A stretch of 64,000 nucleotides of DNA from Peribacillus frigoritolerans (GCF_004358755.1 NZ_SMZY01000001.1:992001-1056000), one strand, 5' to 3'; numbered from the stretch's first letter, positions 25,926-34,577 are shown. The notes: generated from the letters alone by a model not told the origin. Numbers and translations are program-made.

Positions 25926-26741
25926 TTGAACTTTAAAAAAGCAACTGTAACAACTATTATCCCAATGGCGCTTTTCCTTTCGGCATGTTCAGGAATTCAG
26001 CTGTCAAAGGATCTTAACCCATTTAAAGAAGGACAATCTGAAACTCAGCAGGAAAAACAGAGCGAAGTGGAAGAACCTAAAGAAAAAACCGCTCAATTTC
26101 AATTAGAAGAACAGTTTTTCAACAAGATTCAAGAAGTAAATGGAAAGCCGACAATTACAAATCCCGAGAATCGAATGGTTCTCGTGAATAAGGAATACTC
26201 TCTTCCTTCAACATATGAGCCTGCTGACCTTGTATCTCCAAAGGTTGAGTTTTCATTCGGAGATACGGATGTTCCTCAGCGTTACATTCGCCAAGAGGCA
26301 GCCATTGCACTTGAAAAGATGTTTGCACAGGCGACAAAAGAAGGCATCGAACTATTTGCCGTTTCCGGCTACCGATCATATGAACGCCAAACCGGTATTC
26401 TAAATGTTGAGAAAGCGCGAAAAGGTGATGAAGTGGCACTTGAAACAGTCGCACTTCCTGGTCAAAGCGAGCATCAGACAGGACTTGCTATGGATGTTAC
26501 GAGCAGAAGCGCAGGTATGGACATCACCGAAAAATTCGGGGATACGCCTGAAGGGAAATGGGTGAAAGAGAATGCCCATAAATTCGGCTTTATTATCCGC
26601 TATCAAAAAGGAAAAGAAGAAATTACTCAGTTTGCTTATGAACCATGGCATTTGCGCTATGTAGGAGTGAATGAAGCTGCTGAAATCTATGAAAACGATC
26701 TGACGCTCGAAGAATTTTTTGATAAAGTGAAGAAAATTTAA
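25926..26741 (+). CDS. yodJ: D-Ala-D-Ala carboxypeptidase lipoprotein (YodJ, VanY type)
   Basis: The 271-residue protein has a signal with lipobox LSAC, a Gln/Glu-rich linker and a VanY/peptidase M15 domain. Zinc-binding motifs are SEHQTGLAMDVTS (SxHxxGxAxD) and the final His in EPWHLRYVG; SGYRSYERQ is the substrate loop. Such enzymes trim the terminal D-Ala from peptidoglycan stem peptides at the outer membrane face. TTG start at 25926 behind AGGGTG. It overlaps the next gene by one base, indicating coupling. Confidence 0.9.
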   Translation: MNFKKATVTTIIPMALFLSACSGIQLSKDLNPFKEGQSETQQEKQSEVEEPKEKTAQFQLEEQFFNKIQEVNGKPTITNPENRMVLVNKEYSLPSTYEPADLVSPKVEFSFGDTDVPQRYIRQEAAIALEKMFAQATKEGIELFAVSGYRSYERQTGILNVEKARKGDEVALETVALPGQSEHQTGLAMDVTSRSAGMDITEKFGDTPEGKWVKENAHKFGFIIRYQKGKEEITQFAYEPWHLRYVGVNEAAEIYENDLTLEEFFDKVKKI

Positions 26742-27265
26742 TGAATTACCCTGATCTTGATCTGTTGAGACCTGATCTGGATGTGATCTTCATCGGGTTT
26801 AATCCGAGTTTGTATTCAGCAGAAGTCATGCACCATTATGCAAGTAAAAGCAATCGTTTTTGGAGAATTCTTTATCAGGCAGGAATAACGGACAGGCTAT
26901 ATATGCCCAGTGAAGATGGGGAACTGCTTGAAAAAGGGTTTGGGTTTACAAATATCGTCCACCGGCCAACGAAAGCTGCTGCTGAAATAACTGCTGAAGA
27001 ATATCAGACAGGCAAAAAAGAGCTTTTGAACAAGCTTTTGTTCTATCAGCCCAAAATAGCCTGCTTTGTCGGTAAAGGTGTTTACTTATCGTATAGTGGA
27101 AAAAAGAAAGCTGATTGGGGCCTTCAGCCTGATTCGATTGCGCGGGGCGTCATGGAATTTACAGCTCCTTCTTCAAGCGGTCTGGTGAGAATGAAGCAGG
27201 ATGAAATCGTCGGCATCTACAAGGAATTAACAAAACTCCTAAAAGAAAAGCAGGCTCTCAAATGA
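26741..27265 (+). CDS. mug: Mug-type uracil/thymine mismatch DNA glycosylase
   Basis: The 174-residue protein has the family 2 motif 1 FIGFNPSLYS (Gly19, Asn21, Pro22) with the Asn that activates water in Mug/TDG, and motif 2 APSSSGL near residue 141. These excise U or T from G mismatches and start base-excision repair. The ATG shares its first base with the stop of yodJ, so it is translated by coupling. The terminator hairpin begins within its last codons. Confidence 0.82.
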   Translation: MNYPDLDLLRPDLDVIFIGFNPSLYSAEVMHHYASKSNRFWRILYQAGITDRLYMPSEDGELLEKGFGFTNIVHRPTKAAAEITAEEYQTGKKELLNKLLFYQPKIACFVGKGVYLSYSGKKKADWGLQPDSIARGVMEFTAPSSSGLVRMKQDEIVGIYKELTKLLKEKQALK

Positions 27266-27282
27266 AGAGAGCCTGCTTTTTT
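27247..27282. terminator. Terminator overlapping the mug stop
   Basis: AAAGCAGGCTCTC and GAGAGCCTGCTTT form a 13-bp stem followed by TTTT; A-rich on the other side, so it can also serve the convergent yodI-like gene. Confidence 0.9.
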
Positions 27283-27295
27283 GTCATTTCATTTT

Positions 27296-27553
27296 TTACC
27301 AGAAAAGCAACCCGCCTAAAACGATGCCTGTTACAAACGCAAGCCCGATTCCATATGGAGCTCCATAGCCATATCCGCCGCCATAGAATCCTATGCCGTA
27401 ACCGCCGCGTCCTCGCCCTCCAAAAGGCTGGATGAAGACCTTTTGTCTAGTAACATTCGTGATTCTGCCAACATGCTGATTTCCAAATCGGTCACTGATG
27501 CGGACAACTTTTCCATGATACTGACAGCAAAGATTATAATAATTTTGAGACAA
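27296..27553 (-). CDS. yodI: YodI-like Gly/Tyr-rich protein, 85 aa
   Basis: The N-terminal 45 residues (NYYNLCCQYHGKVVRISDRF then HVGRITNVTRQKVFIQP) look like a small beta-barrel. They are followed by a Gly/Tyr-rich linker and a C-terminal hydrophobic helix (IGLAFVTGIVLGGLLFW), so the protein may be membrane-attached by its tail. Position between yodH and yodJ and the size fit B. subtilis YodI. TTG start at 27553 behind AGGGAGG. Function unknown. Confidence 0.7.
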   Translation of the reverse strand: MSQNYYNLCCQYHGKVVRISDRFGNQHVGRITNVTRQKVFIQPFGGRGRGGYGIGFYGGGYGYGAPYGIGLAFVTGIVLGGLLFW

Positions 27554-27635
27554 ATTTTTTTCCTCCCTTCAACCTGCTTCTTCATAAACTATGAAAAAAA
27601 GGAAAGAAGGGTTTGTACGAATACCCCGATAGGCT

Positions 27636-28331
27636 CTATTTCATACATCTGAAAATGCGGAATTGAACAGCTTGATGATAGCCTTCCCGCAATTTTTCAT
27701 GCTCAGCAAGCATATCAAAGTACACGGAATCCAGGTTTTCTGACATATCAAATTCTGTGGCTGGTTCATCTTCTTCTATAATATAGTCATGTTCTGTGCG
27801 TACTTCAACTTTTTGAAAGCCTGCTGTTTTAAATGCAGACTTCCACTCCTGTTCATTAAAAAGATGATGAAATCCGTAAAATGACTGGATTTTTTCTATT
27901 AATTTGCGGTCAGGCTGGTCTGCTCGTGTTACTTCAATCGAAAGCAGAACGCCGTTATCCTTCAGCACACGGTTCAGCTCACTCAATGACTCAGCAGGAT
28001 TTGTAAAGCTTAATACAGACTCGCAAAAAATGAAATCAAATTGATTGTCTTTAAATGGAAGCTTCTCTAATGATCCTTGAACAAGGCAAGTATCTTCTTT
28101 TAATCTGTTTTTGGCTTTTAATAGCATAATGGGATCAATATCTAAACCGGTCACATCATAATTCAGCGATTTCAGAAACTGCATGGTTTGGCCAGTGCCG
28201 CAGCCAGCATCAAGAATGGATGATGATTCAGGAATCATTTCAAGCTGTGTAATTTCTTTTGTCAGCATAAAGCCGCCGGGATGGGCCCCACCAACTCCAA
28301 GATGTGCCAGTAAATCAAGATAACCAGGCAT
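27636..28331 (-). CDS. yodH: SAM-dependent methyltransferase YodH
   Basis: The 231-residue class I methyltransferase shows motif I ILDAGCGTGQT, acidic motif II VTGLDID, and LPFKDNQFDFIFCESVL, as in UbiE/COQ5-like enzymes. Substrate unknown. The ATG at 28331 has AGGAG 9 nt upstream; the ATG two codons earlier is too close to it. Neighbours ctpA (divergent) and yodI match the B. subtilis order. Confidence 0.85.
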   Translation of the reverse strand: MPGYLDLLAHLGVGGAHPGGFMLTKEITQLEMIPESSSILDAGCGTGQTMQFLKSLNYDVTGLDIDPIMLLKAKNRLKEDTCLVQGSLEKLPFKDNQFDFIFCESVLSFTNPAESLSELNRVLKDNGVLLSIEVTRADQPDRKLIEKIQSFYGFHHLFNEQEWKSAFKTAGFQKVEVRTEHDYIIEEDEPATEFDMSENLDSVYFDMLAEHEKLREGYHQAVQFRIFRCMK

Positions 28332-28495
28332 TTGCATGAACTCCTTTCAAACTAAATTATGCTGATTTTGCATATCCGGTGAAGCGGGATACCCTGATTT
28401 GTCCGAAAATCTAAACAAGAAAGAGATATAATAAAAACAGGAAGAATGGTTTTCGCTTAATAGTAAATACTGTTTGAGGGAACCTGTGATTCGCT

Positions 28496-28570
28496 GAATT
28501 CTAAGTTGCTTAGGAATTCATAAAAGCCCGGCGGTTTGATCCTCTGTCAGAACGTATCCGCTTTGTTCTT
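28496..28570. repeat. Hairpin and degenerate head of the dispersed repeat
   Basis: GAATTCTAAG and CTTAGGAATTC (28496-28518) form a near-perfect hairpin. The following GATCCTCTGTCAGAACGTATCC resembles the CTCGGTCAGAACGGATCC core of the repeat family, without a recognisable tail. It lies upstream of ctpA. Nothing else was seen in the 293-bp yodH-ctpA gap. Confidence 0.5.
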
Positions 28571-28623
28571 GACGTTTTTGTGTTCGTTACTCATAATGAT
28601 TACATAATGAGGGTGGTGTTAAA

Positions 28624-30027
28624 TTGTTTAAAAATAACAATGTGAAATTTCTGTTTGCAATCCTTTTAACTGCCATCATTAGCGCAGGTATAACGTTTGC
28701 GGTCGTTCAGAAAGACAGCGGCCTGAGTCAGGCAGAGGGGAAAAGCAATGACCCCTTTGAAAAGCTTTATTCTACATACGACACGCTTAAAGGCGAATTT
28801 TATCAGGATACAAATCAGGAAAAACTCGTAGACGGCGCAATTAAAGGAATGCTTCAATCTTTGGATGATCCATATTCAACTTATATGGACGAAGAGGAAG
28901 CAAAGGGTTTCAATGAGAATATTTCATCTTCTTTTGAAGGAATTGGTGCTGAGGTTCAGGAATCTGATGGGAAAATTATGATCGTTTCTCCCATTAAAGG
29001 TTCACCGGCTGAAAAAGCTGGATTAAAGCCAAAAGACAAGATTTTGAAAGTTGATGACAAAAGCGTTGAAGGCATGACGGTAAACGAAGCTGTTATGCTG
29101 ATTCGCGGAGAAAAAGGTTCAAAGGTTCAGCTTGTTATTGAACGTGATGGTGTGGGAGAGCTTGATTTTAATCTGACAAGAGATACCATTCCTCTGGAGA
29201 CTGTTTATACAGAGGTTGAAAACGGTATAGGCAAGGTCCAGATTACGAAGTTTTCAGAAACGACCGGAAAAGAACTTGCTGATGCTTTAAACGAGCTGAA
29301 TGAGCAGGAAGTTAAGGGGCTTGTGCTTGATTTAAGACAAAATCCCGGCGGTCTGCTTGATCAGGCGATTGCAATGAGTGATATTTTCGTCCCTAAAGGA
29401 AAAACCATCATGCAAATTGAAAACAAAGATGGTTCAAAAGAAGTTCAAAAATCACAAAATGATTCAGCTGTGAATGTACCGGTTGTCGTTGTTGTAGATA
29501 ATGGAACCGCAAGTGCTGCTGAAATTATGGCCGGTGCTTTGCATCAGTCAGCCGGCATTCCAATTGTCGGTGAAAAAACGTTTGGAAAAGGGACAATCCA
29601 AACAGCAAAAAGCTTTGAGGACGGATCCTCAATTAAATACACGATTGCGAAATGGCTGACGCCAGACGGATCATGGATTCATAAAAAAGGGATCGAGCCG
29701 CAGTATAAAGCTGCACTCCCGGCATACGCAAATCTTCCATATTTAAATCCGGACAAAGAATTAAAACAGGGAGATTCATCTGCTGAAGTAAAAGTTGCTC
29801 AGCAAATGCTGCAGGCATTAGGATACAAAAATGTAAAAACAGATGGATTTTATGAAGAAACAACAAAACAGGCTGTCACTGAATTCCAAACAAAAAACAG
29901 CCTGAAGACGACTGGATCAATCAGCGGAGAAACAACAATCAAAATGCTTGAAACACTCCAGGCGCAGCTGAAAGAAAATGATACTCAGATGGAAGAAGCC
30001 ATCAAAGTATTGAATGAACAGATGTAG
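28624..30027 (+). CDS. ctpA: C-terminal processing serine protease CtpA (S41)
   Basis: The 467-residue protein has an N-terminal membrane segment (residues 9-28), a PDZ domain (about 105-180), the S41 protease core and a peptidoglycan-binding-like domain (about 385-450). Catalytic Ser297 (NGTASAAE) and Lys322 (GEKTFGKGT) are present at the usual 25-residue distance. It would cleave envelope proteins outside the membrane. TTG start at 28624 behind GAGGGTGGTG. Divergent from yodH. Confidence 0.93.
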   Translation: MFKNNNVKFLFAILLTAIISAGITFAVVQKDSGLSQAEGKSNDPFEKLYSTYDTLKGEFYQDTNQEKLVDGAIKGMLQSLDDPYSTYMDEEEAKGFNENISSSFEGIGAEVQESDGKIMIVSPIKGSPAEKAGLKPKDKILKVDDKSVEGMTVNEAVMLIRGEKGSKVQLVIERDGVGELDFNLTRDTIPLETVYTEVENGIGKVQITKFSETTGKELADALNELNEQEVKGLVLDLRQNPGGLLDQAIAMSDIFVPKGKTIMQIENKDGSKEVQKSQNDSAVNVPVVVVVDNGTASAAEIMAGALHQSAGIPIVGEKTFGKGTIQTAKSFEDGSSIKYTIAKWLTPDGSWIHKKGIEPQYKAALPAYANLPYLNPDKELKQGDSSAEVKVAQQMLQALGYKNVKTDGFYEETTKQAVTEFQTKNSLKTTGSISGETTIKMLETLQAQLKENDTQMEEAIKVLNEQM

Positions 30028-30042
30028 AGAATAGGTTTTAAT

Positions 30043-30095
30043 AGGGGCTGTCCATAAAGTCATTTTTACTGACTTATTGGGCAGCCCCTTCTTTT
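30043..30095 (+). terminator. Long terminator-like palindrome after ctpA
   Basis: AGGGGCTGTCC..AGTCA and TGACTT..GGGCAGCCCCT pair over about 20 bp, followed by TCTTTT. The GGGGCTGTCC arms recall terminal repeats of IS1182-like elements, so this may be an element remnant now acting as terminator. Confidence 0.7.
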
Positions 30096-30305
30096 GGGAC
30101 CTTGCCCCGTCAAAAGTAGCAGCACTTAGAAGAGTGCCGCCAGTTTTTAAGCTTTGAACCGTCAATAGTGGTGATACTAATGGGACTGACCCCATAAATA
30201 TTTCACAGAAAAAAACATTCAAAGATTTATTGAACAACACTTTTTTCCATATTAAGGAGTTTTTTCTTTTCTATGAAGGGTATAGTAATAATGGAAATCA
30301 ACCTG
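30096..30305. other. Intergenic stretch, possible element remnant
   Basis: No frame with a ribosome-binding site. GGGACTGACCCCATAAA near 30190 loosely repeats the GGGGCTGTCCATAAAG end near 30043 in direct orientation. Otherwise nothing recognised. Confidence 0.35.
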
Positions 30306-30360
30306 TTATAAGTTGACTTTAGATTTGGGACAACTTATAATTAATTTGAATTCGAGATAT
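30306..30360 (+). promoter_or_regulatory. wrbA promoter with dyad and MhqR-like operator
   Basis: A sigma-A promoter is clear: TTGACT (30313-30318), 17 bp, TATAAT (30336-30341). A perfect 10-bp inverted repeat, TTATAAGTTG and CAACTTATAA (30306-30315, 30331-30340), brackets it. Directly downstream, AATTTGAATTCGAGATA matches the right half of the B. subtilis MhqR consensus (tATCTcgaAtTCgAGATa) and weakly the left half. Confidence 0.65.
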
Positions 30361-30415
30361 ATTGATTAAAGATAGTTGTTCTTGAAAAAAGTACATTACA
30401 CGAGGAGAGATCGGA

Positions 30416-31027
30416 ATGTCAAATGTAAAATTAGCTGTCATTTACTACAGTTCTACAGGCACGAACCACAAGCTTGCAGCTTGGGCTGAAGCTGGAGCAA
30501 AAGAAGCTCTCGCCGAGGTAAAAGTCCTTAAAGTTCCTGAACTTGCACCACAATCTGCGATTGATTCAAATCCTGCATGGAAAGCACACCTTGAAGCTAC
30601 GAAAGATGTTCCTGAAGTGACATTAAATGATTTGGAATGGGCAGACGCCATCATTTTCAGCGTCCCGACTCGATTTGGTAATGTTCCTGCACAAATGAAG
30701 CAGTTTCTGGATACAACCGGAGGCTTGTGGTTCCAAGGGAAACTTGCGAATAAAGTAGTGAGTGCCATGGCTTCTGCAAGCAATCCGCACGGCGGACAGG
30801 AAGCAACAATCTTAAGTTTGTACACAACGATGTATCACTGGGGAGCGATTGTAGCCGCACCAGGCTACACAGATCAATCTCTATTTGAAGCAGGGGGAAA
30901 TCCTTACGGTACTTCTGTCACAGTTGATCAGGACGGAAATTTAAAAGAAAATGTTGAAGCCGCAGTCAAGCATCAGGCTAAACGGACTGTTACGATTGCA
31001 GAATCCATTAAAAAAGGCATGCAATAA
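30416..31027 (+). CDS. wrbA: NAD(P)H:quinone oxidoreductase, WrbA type
   Basis: The 203-residue flavodoxin-like protein has the FMN phosphate loop YYSSTGTNHKLA, the PTRFGNVPAQMKQFLD motif and the second FMN loop ASNPHGGQEATILS of WrbA quinone reductases. Two-electron reduction of quinones avoids radical formation. ATG at 30416 behind GAGGAGAG. Its promoter region carries an MhqR-like half-site and a dyad, and mhqD follows, giving a quinone-detoxification unit. Confidence 0.9.
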   Translation: MSNVKLAVIYYSSTGTNHKLAAWAEAGAKEALAEVKVLKVPELAPQSAIDSNPAWKAHLEATKDVPEVTLNDLEWADAIIFSVPTRFGNVPAQMKQFLDTTGGLWFQGKLANKVVSAMASASNPHGGQEATILSLYTTMYHWGAIVAAPGYTDQSLFEAGGNPYGTSVTVDQDGNLKENVEAAVKHQAKRTVTIAESIKKGMQ

Positions 31028-31037
31028 AAAATAAAAA

Positions 31038-31067
31038 AAGGGTTTGGCTTACAAGCCAAACCTTTTG
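31038..31067 (+). terminator. Internal terminator between wrbA and mhqD
   Basis: GGTTTGGCTT and AAGCCAAACC form a perfect 10-bp stem with a 2-nt loop, followed by TTTTGATTT. With only 24 bp to the mhqD start and no obvious promoter, it may act as an attenuator that lowers mhqD expression. Confidence 0.75.
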
Positions 31068-31090
31068 ATTTAATATAGGAGCGATCAAGC

Positions 31091-31696
31091 ATGAAACACA
31101 TTTTTGAAAAAGGCAAAAACCGAAACCGTACATTACTGCTGCTGCATGGAACAGGAGGGGATGAAAATGATCTCATTCCGCTTGCAAAGCATATTGATGC
31201 AGATGCCAATATTTTAAGTGTAAGGGGAAACGTTCTTGAACATGGAATGCCCCGCTACTTCAAAAGATTGGCGGAAGGTGTATTTGATGAAGAGGATCTG
31301 ATTTTCAGAACAGGTGAATTAAATGACTTTTTAACGGAAGCGGCTGAAAAGTATTCCTTTGACCGCTCAGAACTGGTTGCAGTTGGCTATTCAAATGGTG
31401 CAAATATCGCAGGAAGCCTGCTTTTCCATTATGAAAACCCTTTGAAAGCAGCCATTCTTCATCATCCGATGGTGCCGAGAAGAAATATCGAAATTCCCGC
31501 GTTAAGCGGGACACCTATTTTTATCGGAGCAGGTATGAACGATCCGATTTGCCTGCCTCAGGAAACACATGATCTTGCCGATATTCTGAAAGCAGCGGGT
31601 GGGGAAGTAGTCATCCATTGGGAAAACCACGGACATCAGCTCACCTCATCAGAAGTAGAGGCTGCATCTGCCTGGTACAATGAGAAATTAAAGTAA
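31091..31696 (+). CDS. mhqD: Carboxylesterase/phospholipase-like hydrolase MhqD
   Basis: The 201-residue alpha/beta hydrolase has the oxyanion strand LLLLHGTGGDENDL, the nucleophile elbow GYSNGANIA, Asp in GMNDPI and the last His in NHGHQL. Size and sequence fit B. subtilis MhqD (YodD), a quinone-induced hydrolase of the MhqR regulon. ATG at 31091 behind TAGGAG. The position next to yodC/yodB also matches the yod block. Confidence 0.85.
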   Translation: MKHIFEKGKNRNRTLLLLHGTGGDENDLIPLAKHIDADANILSVRGNVLEHGMPRYFKRLAEGVFDEEDLIFRTGELNDFLTEAAEKYSFDRSELVAVGYSNGANIAGSLLFHYENPLKAAILHHPMVPRRNIEIPALSGTPIFIGAGMNDPICLPQETHDLADILKAAGGEVVIHWENHGHQLTSSEVEAASAWYNEKLK

Positions 31697-31704
31697 AGTC
31701 TTCA

Positions 31705-31740
31705 GCAAAAAGGAGCGCAGGTTAGGCGCTCCTTTTTTGC
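31705..31740. terminator. Bidirectional terminator
   Basis: GCAAAAAGGAGCGC and GCGCTCCTTTTTTGC form a long stem, T-rich on both strands, between convergent mhqD and the dehydrogenase gene. Confidence 0.9.
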
Positions 31741-31745
31741 TGTGA

Positions 31746-31766
31746 TATGCGGTTCCGCTTTTCTAA
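31746..31766. repeat. Tail fragment of the dispersed repeat
   Basis: ATGCGGTTCCGCTTTTCTAA carries the conserved TTCCGCTTTTCT tail and ends exactly before the complementary stop codon of the dehydrogenase gene at 31767. Confidence 0.6.
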
Positions 31767-32543
31767 TTACTGAGCAGTATACCCGCCATCAAGCAATACA
31801 GCTTGGCCTGTTACACCTTTGGCTTTTTCGCTTGCCAGGAAGACAGCGTAGTCAGCAATTTCATCAACTGAGAGAAGGCGTTTTTGCGGTACGAGAGGGT
31901 AGATGACCTCTTCTAGCACTTTTTCAAGGTCTACATTTCTTGTTTTAGCAAGATCCTGTAATTGGTTGCGCACAAGCGGTGTGTCAACGTAGCCAGGGCA
32001 TAGGGCATTAACGGTAATTCCGTCAGCTGCTCCTTCAAGCGCTGAAACCTTTGTTAAGCCGATGACGCCGTGTTTTGCGGAGTTATAAGCTGCTTTTCCT
32101 GCAAAGCCGATGACGCCATTGATGGAAGCCATATTGATGATCCGGCCGTATTTTTGTTTTTTCATGTGAGGAAATACATGTTTTGTAGCAAGAAATGGTG
32201 CTGTCAGCATGATCTTAATTAAAAGTTCGAATTTTTCTGTCGGGAATTCTTCAATAGGAGAAACATACTGAAGGCCAGCATTATTAATCAAGATATGAAA
32301 CTCTCCGAAATGAGCAATTGTATCATCAATGGCTTTTTTGATTTCTTCTTCACTTGTTACGTCGCATTTCAGTCCGAGTGTATCATAGCCTTTTTGTGCA
32401 AGCTGGTCAGCCGCTTTTTTTACGCCTTCTTCATTTACATCAGTAAGAACAACTTTTGCTCCATTTTCTGCAAAGCGTTCACCTACTTCATAACCAATGC
32501 CTTGTGCTGCTCCTGTAATAAAAACGACTTTATCTTTTAACAT
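31767..32543 (-). CDS. 3-hydroxybutyrate dehydrogenase (SDR)
   Basis: The 258-residue SDR has TGAAQGIG (NAD-binding), DVT, NNAG and the catalytic Ser-Tyr-Lys set in MASINGVIGFAGKAAYNSAKHG. The C-terminal segment LCPGYVDTPLVRNQL with a Lys/Glu-rich insertion and QKRLLSVDEIADYA is typical of 3-hydroxybutyrate dehydrogenases (B. subtilis YxjF). It oxidises 3-hydroxybutyrate to acetoacetate with NAD. ATG at 32543 behind AAAAAGGAG. It is 22 bp downstream of the GntP permease gene; in B. subtilis the equivalent genes flank the CoA-transferase pair scoAB, which is absent here. Confidence 0.87.
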   Translation of the reverse strand: MLKDKVVFITGAAQGIGYEVGERFAENGAKVVLTDVNEEGVKKAADQLAQKGYDTLGLKCDVTSEEEIKKAIDDTIAHFGEFHILINNAGLQYVSPIEEFPTEKFELLIKIMLTAPFLATKHVFPHMKKQKYGRIINMASINGVIGFAGKAAYNSAKHGVIGLTKVSALEGAADGITVNALCPGYVDTPLVRNQLQDLAKTRNVDLEKVLEEVIYPLVPQKRLLSVDEIADYAVFLASEKAKGVTGQAVLLDGGYTAQ

Positions 32544-32565
32544 AATAAAAATCTCCTTTTTCGAT

Positions 32566-33852
32566 TTAATAAATGCCAAGTGATGCGAGGATGATGGCTG
32601 AAATGACGGCGATAATCGGAATGATCAGACCGACTACAGCAACGTCTAAGTATGTTTGTTTATGCTTAAGTCCCGTTACAGCAAGAAGGGTGAGCAGTGC
32701 CCCGTTATGCGGCAGAATCGATGCCCCTGATGCAACGGCTGCTATACGATGAAAGGCTTCAGGAGATATTCCTGTGCTTTTTGCCAGTTCCATATATTGA
32801 CCTCCGAGCGCTTCTAATGCAATTCCCATACCGCCTGAAGCTGATCCTGTGATGCTTGCCAAAAGCTGAACGGCAATTGCTTCTGAGATTAGGGGATTGC
32901 CTTTAACACCCAATATTAAATCTGTCAGCTGTTCAAAACTCGGCACAGCGGTTACAACCGCTCCAAAACCAACGGCTGCACTCGTATTGACGATCGCCAT
33001 AACGGATCCTGCGGCGCCGCCGTTTATCGATTTGATGAACGTTTTAAACTTGTTAATGCTAAGCAGCATGATAGAGAGTATTCCAATAACCAGAGCCAGC
33101 AGAATATCAAGCTTGAACACATTCAAAACGACAACAACCACGATAAGAGGGATGATTGACAGATACGCATTAGGCAGAGCAGCAGGATCGATGTCCTTCA
33201 CTTCATCGCCGCCTTTGGGTTCAGTGAACTTTTCGCCTTTGCTATGTAATTTCTTTCCTCGCCATGCTAGATAAAAGTATCCGCCGACGGCCATAATCAA
33301 TCCTGAGACAATTCCCATAATCGGACCGGCAGTAGGGGTCGTCCCAAAATAGTCCGTTGGAATAATATTTTGAATCTGCGGAGTACCGGGAAGTGCCGTC
33401 ATTGTAAAGGTAAAAGCGCCCAGTACAATTGTAGCTGGAATCAGGTTTCGCGATACATCTGCAGACCTGAAAAGGGCAATCGCAAGCGGATAGATTGCAA
33501 AAACAACAACGAATAGGCTTACACCGCCGTATGTAAGGACTGCCGCTCCAGCCAGAACGCCAAGAACCGCTCGTTTTTTCCCGATGAACTGGGTAATCTT
33601 AAATGCAACCGATTGCGCCATTCCCGTTTCTTCCATTAATTTTCCGAAGATTGCTCCAAGAAGGAAGATCGGAAACCATTTCAGAGTGAACTCAACAAAT
33701 CCCGTCATATACGTTTCTGTATAAGCCGGAAGGAGTTCAATGCCCTCAAGTGCTGCTACAATTAGAGCGATTAGAGGGGCAATCCAGATGATAGACCAGC
33801 CCAGATAGGCAAGCGCCATCAGTAAAACTAAACCGATAATGATGTTTATCAT
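32566..33852 (-). CDS. GntP family permease (probable 3-hydroxybutyrate uptake, YxjC-like)
   Basis: The 428-residue protein has about 12 membrane segments. GntP family signatures are seen: GAIFGKLMEETGMAQSVA, the ALPGTPQIQNIIPTDYF loop and the C-terminal GSASGGMGIALEAL and SGASILPHNGALLTLL. Pairing with a 3-hydroxybutyrate dehydrogenase suggests import of that acid rather than gluconate. ATG at 33852 behind TAAAGGAGC. First gene of a two-gene operon. Confidence 0.85.
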   Translation of the reverse strand: MINIIIGLVLLMALAYLGWSIIWIAPLIALIVAALEGIELLPAYTETYMTGFVEFTLKWFPIFLLGAIFGKLMEETGMAQSVAFKITQFIGKKRAVLGVLAGAAVLTYGGVSLFVVVFAIYPLAIALFRSADVSRNLIPATIVLGAFTFTMTALPGTPQIQNIIPTDYFGTTPTAGPIMGIVSGLIMAVGGYFYLAWRGKKLHSKGEKFTEPKGGDEVKDIDPAALPNAYLSIIPLIVVVVVLNVFKLDILLALVIGILSIMLLSINKFKTFIKSINGGAAGSVMAIVNTSAAVGFGAVVTAVPSFEQLTDLILGVKGNPLISEAIAVQLLASITGSASGGMGIALEALGGQYMELAKSTGISPEAFHRIAAVASGASILPHNGALLTLLAVTGLKHKQTYLDVAVVGLIIPIIAVISAIILASLGIY

Positions 33853-33907
33853 GCTGCTTAAGCTCCTTTAGTAGATTTACCTAGGCTTAATTTCCCCTAA
33901 AGAAACT

Positions 33908-33944
33908 AAATAAAACAAAACCGGCAAAGATTTTCCTTTGCCGG
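33908..33944 (-). terminator. Terminator of yodC
   Basis: On the minus strand CCGGCAAAG and CTTTGCCGG form a perfect stem followed by TTTTGTTTTATTT. Confidence 0.9.
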
Positions 33945-33953
33945 GGTAAAAGA

Positions 33954-34577
33954 TTATAGGAATGTGCTTAATTCATCGATGCTGATGCGAGAGCTTTGGT
34001 GTGCAGGTTTTGCCGCTTTTCCGATTGAGATAAGCATAACTGGGACAAAACGATCTTCAATTTTAAATGTTTCAGATAATTGCTGAGCATTAAAACCGCC
34101 GATAGCACAAGTATCGTAGCCTTTAGCTTTAGCTGTAAGCATTAGCTGCATAGCTGCAAGTGAAGCGTTGCTGAAAGCTGCGTCGCGTGCAAAAACAGGG
34201 TTTTGATATGCGCCATTGATTTGCCCTGCTAATGTGTCTTTGATTTCTTCTTTCATAAAACCAGCTTCTACAAGAGGGCTATAAACTTGGTCTGTATTTT
34301 TGTTTGCTTCAAGATCGCCTAAAATGGCAACTACCGCTGACGCTTCAGTAATTTGGCTTTGGTTATAAGCAATGGGAAGAAGTCTTTCTTTAGACTCGTC
34401 ACTGTGGAAAACCATGAAGTTCCAGTGCTGCAGGTTCCAAGCAGATGGAGCCTTGCCTGTGAGCTCTAGAATTTCTTTAAGATCATCCTTGCTTATTTTT
34501 GCAGATGGATCATATTTGCGCACAGAGCTGCGTTCAGACATAATAGATAAGATACTTTCAGTAGTTGCTGTTGACAT
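33954..34577 (-). CDS. yodC: Nitroreductase family oxidoreductase YodC
   Basis: The 207-residue FMN protein has the nitroreductase start RSSVRKYDPSAKISKDDL, APSAWNLQHWNFMVF and the C-terminal KAKGYDTCAIGGFNAQQL. B. subtilis YodC (about 202 aa) is a quinone/nitro reductase repressed by YodB. ATG at 34577 behind TGGAGG. Its promoter region, shared with divergent yodB, contains a perfect dyad. Confidence 0.9.
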   Translation of the reverse strand: MSTATTESILSIMSERSSVRKYDPSAKISKDDLKEILELTGKAPSAWNLQHWNFMVFHSDESKERLLPIAYNQSQITEASAVVAILGDLEANKNTDQVYSPLVEAGFMKEEIKDTLAGQINGAYQNPVFARDAAFSNASLAAMQLMLTAKAKGYDTCAIGGFNAQQLSETFKIEDRFVPVMLISIGKAAKPAHQSSRISIDELSTFL

